Positions 60,309 through 64,000 of a DNA stretch of 64,000 nucleotides are shown one piece after another. Numbering within the stretch: the first letter of the stretch is position 1; every line of letters starts with the position of its first letter. The position numbers were made by a program, and so were the translations under genes. The notes below the pieces were generated by a model. That model made no database searches. It was given only the letters and a program-made list of their open reading frames with translations, and was not told the DNA's origin. This stretch comes from Cristatella mucedo. Its lineage: Eukaryota; Bryozoa; Phylactolaemata; Cristatellidae. Location of the stretch: the NCBI GenBank assembly GCA_009760855.2, contig WPIO01000006.1:12450001-12514000 (forward strand), read 5' to 3'.

Positions 60309-60852
60309 GTGAGTGAAAACTGGGGGCGGAGGTGCAGCGGTGACGCCTCAGCTGTCGTGGCGGTGGTGCGCACTTCGTTCGTCGTTAAATGCCGACCGAA
60401 GTCGAGCTGTGCTTGCTGTCGTTTCCATCGACACACGTTGCTTCATCTCAGCTGTTAGCAGTCGTTCAGTAGAGTTTGCCAATCTTCCATCGGCTGAGGA
60501 GACAACCAAGCTACCATTCTGGCTGTGCCTGGGTGTGCGAGTACGGTTTGACGGCCTAGCGATGCAGGCATCAATCTGGCATTTCCAGAGCGCTCTCCCT
60601 TGGGATGGAGAGCGAAATTATTGCAGCATGACACTCGTGCGTCACTGCACGTGCCTCTGCTACTCGCGAACTTTAAGCAGCATATAATAAGAGGACGTAC
60701 TGTGGTGTGAGGTTCAGCAACCCGAGTCGCTTAGTTAGAATTCCGATTTATTCACGAGCACTACTGCACACTTTTTTAAGTGGGTTGGGCATCTCTCTGC
60801 TTCCCGGTGTAAGAAATGCATTGGACATCACCAATGGGTGCCAGTAGTAACA

Positions 60853-60956
<104 letters not shown>

Positions 60957-62021
60957 GGCAAGCGAGCAGTCACACAGCATGATGTGTCTAAGGTGTAGGT
61001 GTTCGCCATGTGCACTCAGCAACGACACTAATTCATTGACACTTCTAGGCATAGGTGGCTCATGGGGTTTAAGGGATTTAGGATCTGCAGCCAGCAAGCA
61101 GTATTGCTATGTCAACTGCATAAGCATGGGCAAATGAAGCTGTCATTCTCCTGACCCAAATATGGGGATCCAATAAAATCAGCAGGGATCTGTGGCGAGC
61201 ACATATCACTATTATGTACATGTAATATGTGTTGGGCACTTTTGTACGATACCAGCATGTGGGTCTGCAGCTAGTATAAACTGCCACTGTGTGGAATAGG
61301 GAATGTTGGTTGCACTTTAGGCTTGAGAGTCCATGCATGGATGCAGTGCTCTCATAGGCTACAAGGGCATAGGCGTAGAACACCGGCATTAGGATCAGCG
61401 ACCAGCACACGATGCTGCAATGTTGAATATACGTTGGGCTGCCTGCAGTACGGTGACTAATGCTACCTGGATGTATGTTGCACATGAGTGTGGGGGGGGG
61501 GGTAAATCAAGTCATTGCATGTACGACCGTTACACAGTAGGATTTAGAGCTGGAGAATTTTGGGCAGGAGGAATGTGCAATCAACAGATAGTCAAGTTCA
61601 GCGTGAGTATGATTGGGCTTCGGCAACAGCTCAAGCTTCTGCAGACTCCGTAAGCTGGCATAAGTATGGTGTTGATTTACAGGCAGAACAATCGTGTCAC
61701 CGGGAGAGGGGTGACTGCTTTAACAAGCTCTGGGATTTGCAGCCAAATGGCTGCATTGTACCACTTTCATTTTGGCACTGGCATGCTAAGCATGAGAAGT
61801 AGCAGCAGAAATATTTCCAAAAGCTGGCTCGTGGGTGTGAGTAGCAGCTAATGCTGCTCTTAGTTATTTAGCTGGCACGTGCACGTGGCAGTGTAACTAA
61901 CTTGTGTTGCTATGCCCTACATAGCTCACGCACATGTATGCCAAATTACAACCGATTGCCAGTAGAAGTTGAGAACTAAAATAAATGCATACATTCCAGT
62001 GGCTCTGTGCTTCTTGCGCAG

Positions 62022-62161
62022 TGACAAGCTGGAAAACTATCTGTTTGAGCTGTTTGAGACTATGGTGAAGAAACTCAGTGGGCTGCAGGATGTCCTAATC
62101 CATGATGCTCATCTTGATAAATTCGAGGAGAGCATGGGTCCTCTGGGTCTTTGCCCAGGAG
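62022..62161 (+). CDS. Candidate coding exon, gene unassigned (possible later WNK exon)
   Basis: A good acceptor (GTGCTTCTTGCGCAG) opens a frame with a helix-like, non-repetitive sequence (LENYLFELFETMVKKLSGLQ, then DVLIHDAHLDKFEESM). It ends at GCCCAGGAG|GTAAGG, which appears to lie in the head of a SINE. The entry phase needs a preceding exon that ends with two codon bases. Exon 12 ends in phase 0, so the two cannot join directly: either an intervening exon is missing or this belongs to another gene. I do not recognise the protein family. Confidence 0.4.
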
Positions 62162-62305
62162 GTAAGGTGCTAGCTCTTCACGAACCGGGTCGTGGGTTCG
62201 AGTCCTGAAGTGGGCGATCCTTAATTGCCTACTGAAAGCAGTGGTGATAGCTATTAAGGCTCTTCTGACGGTATACACATGAGACTATTTAATCAGCGTA
62301 ACTAA
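62140..62305 (+). mobile_element. tRNA-derived SINE overlapping candidate exon end
   Basis: The head CTTTGCCCAGGAGGTAAG aligns with the CCCGGGAG head of the 14.9 kb copy. The B box GGGTTCGAGTCC, the body and the tail GAGACTATTTAATCAGCG follow. Its head supplies the GTAAGG donor of the candidate exon at 62022. Confidence 0.75.
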
Positions 62306-62479
62306 ATTATAAAAGATTAACAATCAGGGGATCAAGTCAAGCGCTTCCACTAGGCTTTGGTGTACTTTTGACGCCACTATCAAATAAAGTATAATGAGAA
62401 CATTGTTGAAGACTGCATCTAGGGGCTGATATGTAATGTGGATTTACAGCATTCGCGTAAATTTTGTCATATATACTCT

Positions 62480-62745
62480 TCTGCTGCCGACTATGGCACT
62501 GTCTTTCTAGCCATCCTCAGCTGCCACTTCCATGCTACTCACTTCCTATTCTACCTTCCGGACTCATCTGTGCTTCTCACTTTCTCTATTTGCATGAGAC
62601 AAAGTCTGTTGACTACCTCGTTTGCTCCGAAAGCCGCTCAGGCTTTTAGTGCTCGATAGAAAACTCTGCAAGCATAACACCCACTTGGTCCTCATGGCTG
62701 TGTAGAGTTACCGGCAGAGGTACGTTACAAAACGATAGGCTGTGT
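62480..62745 (+). mobile_element. Second LINE family: 3' fragment
   Basis: CTGCTGCCGACTATGGCACT, CATGAGACAAAGTCTGTTGA and the 3' motif AGCATAACACCCACTTGGTC match the 13.3-13.5 kb copy. A minus-strand end of the same family lies at 63225-63345, and a short plus-strand one at 51735-51815 in WNK intron 8. Confidence 0.7.
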
Positions 62746-63344
62746 GAACCTATAGGATCGTTGTTTTATCTCCTCCTTACTAAATCTCTCAGTAGGTCGT
62801 GTGGCACGACAAGCTCGTCGTCTGATTGCAAAGATCCTCGCGTAAAGACCATTGGGTGTGGACCCCGATGCTCTGCTGGTGCTGCTGTTGCCACCACTAC
62901 TGCTGAAACTGCCTCCACAGTTCAATTATCGCAAAACTGTGCCATTTAGTATGCTCATTTTTTAACTGTCCTTTGCAGCCACTTTGCCGTCTACGCCCTC
63001 GACCACACTCCTAAATCAGCTGTGCACGTGTGCTTATCTCTTTTTATTTGATGCACGAGATGGATGCATGCGCTATAGGCTACCTATTGGGCACCGAAAA
63101 CCACTTAAGCCCTGGTCGACATTCTTAACAATGATAAAACTACTTGGTCTGTATAGTGCCACAGTTTGCGAAGAGGCTGACCTGTGCATGCGTTCAACCG
63201 AGTGATTAGGCTTTGCCTGATACCATTGGCAACCGTTTGTAAGCTGCACAATATAGTGTATCTCCGTCTGTAACTCCACAAAGACTATGTGGGTGTTTTG
63301 TGTAGCACACTCACAGCCCAAGTGGCTCTCGATACGCATTCGGT

Positions 63345-64000
63345 AATAATAATGATAATATACTTGATAAAGCGCCCTCAGAGAACTCAATCTCTTTCTA
63401 GGCGCTTTACATTCTCTGCAAAGGAAACATGATCGAATGGTGAGTGGTATCATGCTTGATAAATAACATGAATAACATGGTTAGGGGTGAAATGCATAGG
63501 GTCAGCATGCAAGTGTGGTTAGTGGCAGCATGCACAGTGTCAGCATGCATATAAAGCACATAAAGGACAAATCACAGGGACCCACTAAATGCTGTCATAA
63601 ATAGCTGCATTTTAAATTTCTTTGTAAAAGTGGTCAAGTCAGGGGATGTCATGACGCAAGTCGGGAGTGAGCTCCAAGCTTTGGAAGCATACGGACTAAA
63701 TGCACGGTCTCCTAAAGATTTGAGGTTTGTACGATGTAGAGGTAAACAGTTAGTTTCCAAAAAGCAATGGTACAATGCTTGGCCTGGTTGGGGAGTAGAT
63801 TCGATAGGTAGGCTGGACCCAAGTAATGAAGGGACCTAAAAGTGAGTGACAAAACCTAGAAGTCGATCCATTGCTTGACTGGCAGCCAGTGCAGATCGGC
63901 AAGAAGTGATGTGATATGGCAACTGCGACGCTCACGACAGACATGCCTAGCTGCAGAGTTTTGCACCAGCTTTTGGCACCTGATTGCACGTGCCAGTAGA
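63345..64000 (-). mobile_element. CR1/L2-like LINE 3' fragment running off the window
   Basis: It begins (on the plus strand) with an AATAATAAT tail and GATAAAGCGCCCTCAGAGAA, the family 3' end. The minus strand then encodes SLGDRAFSPYASKAWSSLPT and adjacent RT C-terminus. The copy is cut by the window edge. Confidence 0.85.

Noticed and set aside
61572-61606. Possible 35-nt exon linking exon 12 to the 62 kb candidate
   Set aside because: Lengths would fit the phases, but the required frame contains a TAG stop and the acceptor has a poor pyrimidine tract.

Overview
This window is animal nuclear DNA, probably from an invertebrate. Its coding sequence is split by GT/AG introns. It is packed with CR1/L2-like non-LTR retrotransposon copies, tRNA-derived SINEs and long dinucleotide microsatellites, and it has no prokaryotic gene organisation. 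A decayed 28S rDNA fragment at about 11.1-11.7 kb agrees with a metazoan source. I cannot place the phylum from sequence alone.

Layout. From 1 to about 35 kb the DNA is mostly intergenic: microsatellites (1.4-2.4 kb, 13.6-13.9 kb, 20.5 kb, 26-27 kb, 31.1-31.3 kb), a GC-rich island (2.9-4.5 kb), many decayed LINE fragments, a candidate TIR element carrying 28S rDNA (10.5-12.0 kb) and the best-preserved LINE (27.5-30.7 kb, minus strand). Two weak minus-strand coding candidates lie here: a cysteine-rich exon near 16.5-16.7 kb and a possible first exon near 35.2-35.3 kb that would be transcribed away from the main gene.

From 36.2 to at least 60.3 kb on the plus strand lies one large gene for a WNK (with-no-lysine) protein kinase. 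I can place 12 exons whose reading phases all join: 4,734 nt, 1,578 codons, 3' end not found. The predicted protein has a 665-residue low-complexity N-terminus ending in the first kinase strands, then the kinase domain (about 631-892), a first PF2-like/CCT domain (about 897-993), a long Ala/Pro/Ser-rich linker, a second PF2-like/CCT domain (about 1350-1430) and a helical tail. WNK hallmarks are present: Cys662 in the usual lysine position, the relocated catalytic Lys645, HRD Asp762, the DLGL chloride-site leucines and the activation-loop Ser791 and Ser795. In other animals such kinases sense chloride and osmotic state and act through OSR1/SPAK kinases on cation-chloride cotransporters.

The most interesting non-coding structure is inside this gene. 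A ~140-bp inverted-repeat pair brackets exons 7-8, complementary (GA)n and (CU)n tracts bracket exon 2, and intron 7 is 132 nt, a multiple of three and open in frame. Separately, the window holds several perfect or near-perfect inverted repeats with arms of 12-31 bp and spacers of 0-7 nt, far more than chance predicts.
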